Positions 63,104 to 64,000 of a stretch of 64,000 nucleotides of DNA are shown in pieces. Position 1 is the stretch's first letter. Each line of letters begins with the position of its first letter. Under the pieces are notes generated by a model. The model saw nothing but the letters and a program-made list of their open reading frames with translations. It was not told where the DNA came from and ran no database searches. The DNA comes from Dokdonella sp. GTDB lineage: Bacteria > Pseudomonadota > Gammaproteobacteria > Xanthomonadales > Rhodanobacteraceae. A program made the translations under genes and the position numbers. The stretch covers positions 1,116,001 to 1,180,000 of the forward strand of contig JADJQH010000008.1 of assembly GCA_016712865.1 (NCBI GenBank), read 5' to 3'.

Positions 63104-64000
63104 ATGAAGACACACACTTCGACCAACTTTGCAGATCCGGTCTCGAACGGCGTGCAAGTGGTCAAGGTCGAGCCGGATCGAGCCGGGCAGCGGGTCGACA
63201 ATTTCCTTGCCGGTCGCCTCAAGGGGGTGCCGCGCAGCCTGGTCTACCGTATTCTTCGTACTGGCCAGGTGCGCATCAATGGGCGCAGGGCGAAGCCAGA
63301 TACCCGCCTGGAGGCAGGGGACGAGGTGCGAATTCCGCCGGTGCGAACTGCGCAGCGGGATGATCCAGGAACGCCCGCCAGCGGACAATTGCGCAGGATC
63401 GAGCAGGCCATCCTGCATGAGGACCGCGAATTCCTCGTGCTCGACAAACCCAGCGGAATTGCCAGCCACGGCGGCAGTGGCATCAGTTTTGGCGCAATCG
63501 AACTGCTGCGCGCAGCGCGACCGAAGGACAGCCTCGAACTGGTGCATCGACTGGACCGGGACACCAGTGGCGTACTCGTGCTTGCCCGCAAGCGCTCGGC
63601 CCTGACGGCATTGCAGGAACAGATTCGCGAAGGGCGGGCAAGCAAGCATTACCTGACCCTGCTGCAGGGCGCTTTGCCCAAGCCGCGCATGACGGTGCGT
63701 GAGGCCTTGCGCAAATCGGTCCTGCAAGGCGGCGAGCGCATGGTGCGCGTGGACGCCGAGGGCAAACCTTCGGTCTCGCACTTGAGCCAGCTTGAGCGCT
63801 ATGCCGATGCGTGTCTGTGCGAGGTGGCCATCGAGACCGGACGCACCCATCAGATTCGCGTCCATTGCGCACACATCGGCCACCCGGTGGCTGGCGATGA
63901 AAAATACGGCGAACGCGCGTTCAACCAGCGCATGCGCGGGGCCGGGCTCAAACGACTGTTCCTGCATGCCGCCCGCTTTGAGTTCGAGATCGGTGAGCGG
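63104..64000 (+). CDS. rluC: 23S rRNA pseudouridine synthase RluC, 3' end outside window
   Basis: 299 codons are visible; the gene runs off the right edge. An S4 RNA-binding domain (VDNFLAGRLKGVPRSLVYRI, VRINGRRAKPDTRL) is followed by the catalytic domain with HRLDRDTSGVLVLA (catalytic Asp) and GRTHQIRVHCAHIGHPVAGD. Divergent rne/rluC is the usual order in gammaproteobacteria and favours RluC over RluD. ATG 63104 has no strong ribosome site. Confidence 0.93.
   Translation, partial: MKTHTSTNFADPVSNGVQVVKVEPDRAGQRVDNFLAGRLKGVPRSLVYRILRTGQVRINGRRAKPDTRLEAGDEVRIPPVRTAQRDDPGTPASGQLRRIEQAILHEDREFLVLDKPSGIASHGGSGISFGAIELLRAARPKDSLELVHRLDRDTSGVLVLARKRSALTALQEQIREGRASKHYLTLLQGALPKPRMTVREALRKSVLQGGERMVRVDAEGKPSVSHLSQLERYADACLCEVAIETGRTHQIRVHCAHIGHPVAGDEKYGERAFNQRMRGAGLKRLFLHAARFEFEIGER

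Overview
The window is one continuous stretch of a GC-rich gammaproteobacterial chromosome. Conserved blocks (miaA-hfq-hflX-hflK-hflC-purA-tRNA-rnr-rlmB, divergent epmB/efp, mtaD-ubiG-gph, tilS-xseB-ispA), a FimX homologue, a YtrA-type GntR operon, PHA genes and an ECF/Ser-Thr-kinase pair together point to Xanthomonadales (Xanthomonadaceae/Rhodanobacteraceae). This placement is inferred from gene content, not from a database search. No phage, transposase or CRISPR array was seen.

Layout. 1-4.8 kb: end of a fumarase-family gene, a Pro/Ala-rich exported protein, an autoregulated-looking operon on the minus strand (small exported protein, GntR/YtrA regulator, ABC ATPase, ABC permease) and an exported glutathione peroxidase. 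4.9-11.3 kb: fused ATP sulfurylase/APS kinase, FKBP-type isomerase, UDP-glucose dehydrogenase, GDP-mannose dehydratase, SlyX and a DUF2058 protein. 11.3-16.1 kb: two acetoacetyl-CoA reductase paralogues flanking the regulator PhaR, then GluQ-RS and HtpX. 16.1-24.7 kb: FimX, EpmB and EF-P, the mtaD-ubiG-gph run, a degenerate squalene/phytoene synthase relative and FolE2. 24.8-26.8 kb: DEAD-box helicase.

27-35 kb is the least ordinary part. An ECF sigma factor and a membrane Ser/Thr kinase with a TPR-type C-terminal half (1-bp overlap) sit next to two secreted beta-helix proteins and a secreted metzincin-type protease. The two beta-helix genes share a 25-bp upstream element, identical at 24 positions, spaced like an ECF promoter. 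Both proteins end in a similar short Phe/Asp tail. I propose a kinase-gated ECF regulon for surface or secreted proteins.

35-46 kb: TldD and PmbA (TldE) with YjgA, a DUF4870 membrane protein, a 71-bp poly-G run beside palindromic repeats, IspA/XseB/TilS, threonine dehydrogenase and a membrane EAL phosphodiesterase. 45-56 kb: the miaA-hfq-hflX-hflK-hflC-DUF2065-purA block (hflX seems to start at CTG, and purA is preceded by a decoy copy of its own first 13 codons), then tRNA-Leu, RNase R and RlmB. 56-64 kb: a membrane acyltransferase overlapping a sterol-desaturase-family gene tail to tail, a BrnT/BrnA toxin-antitoxin pair, a GacA/UvrY-like regulator, RNase E with 18 copies of a six-residue repeat, and RluC cut by the window edge.

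Several families of short palindromic repeats lie between genes. Two near-identical 111/112-bp elements with terminal inverted repeats lie just after the stop codons of a beta-helix gene and of rne.
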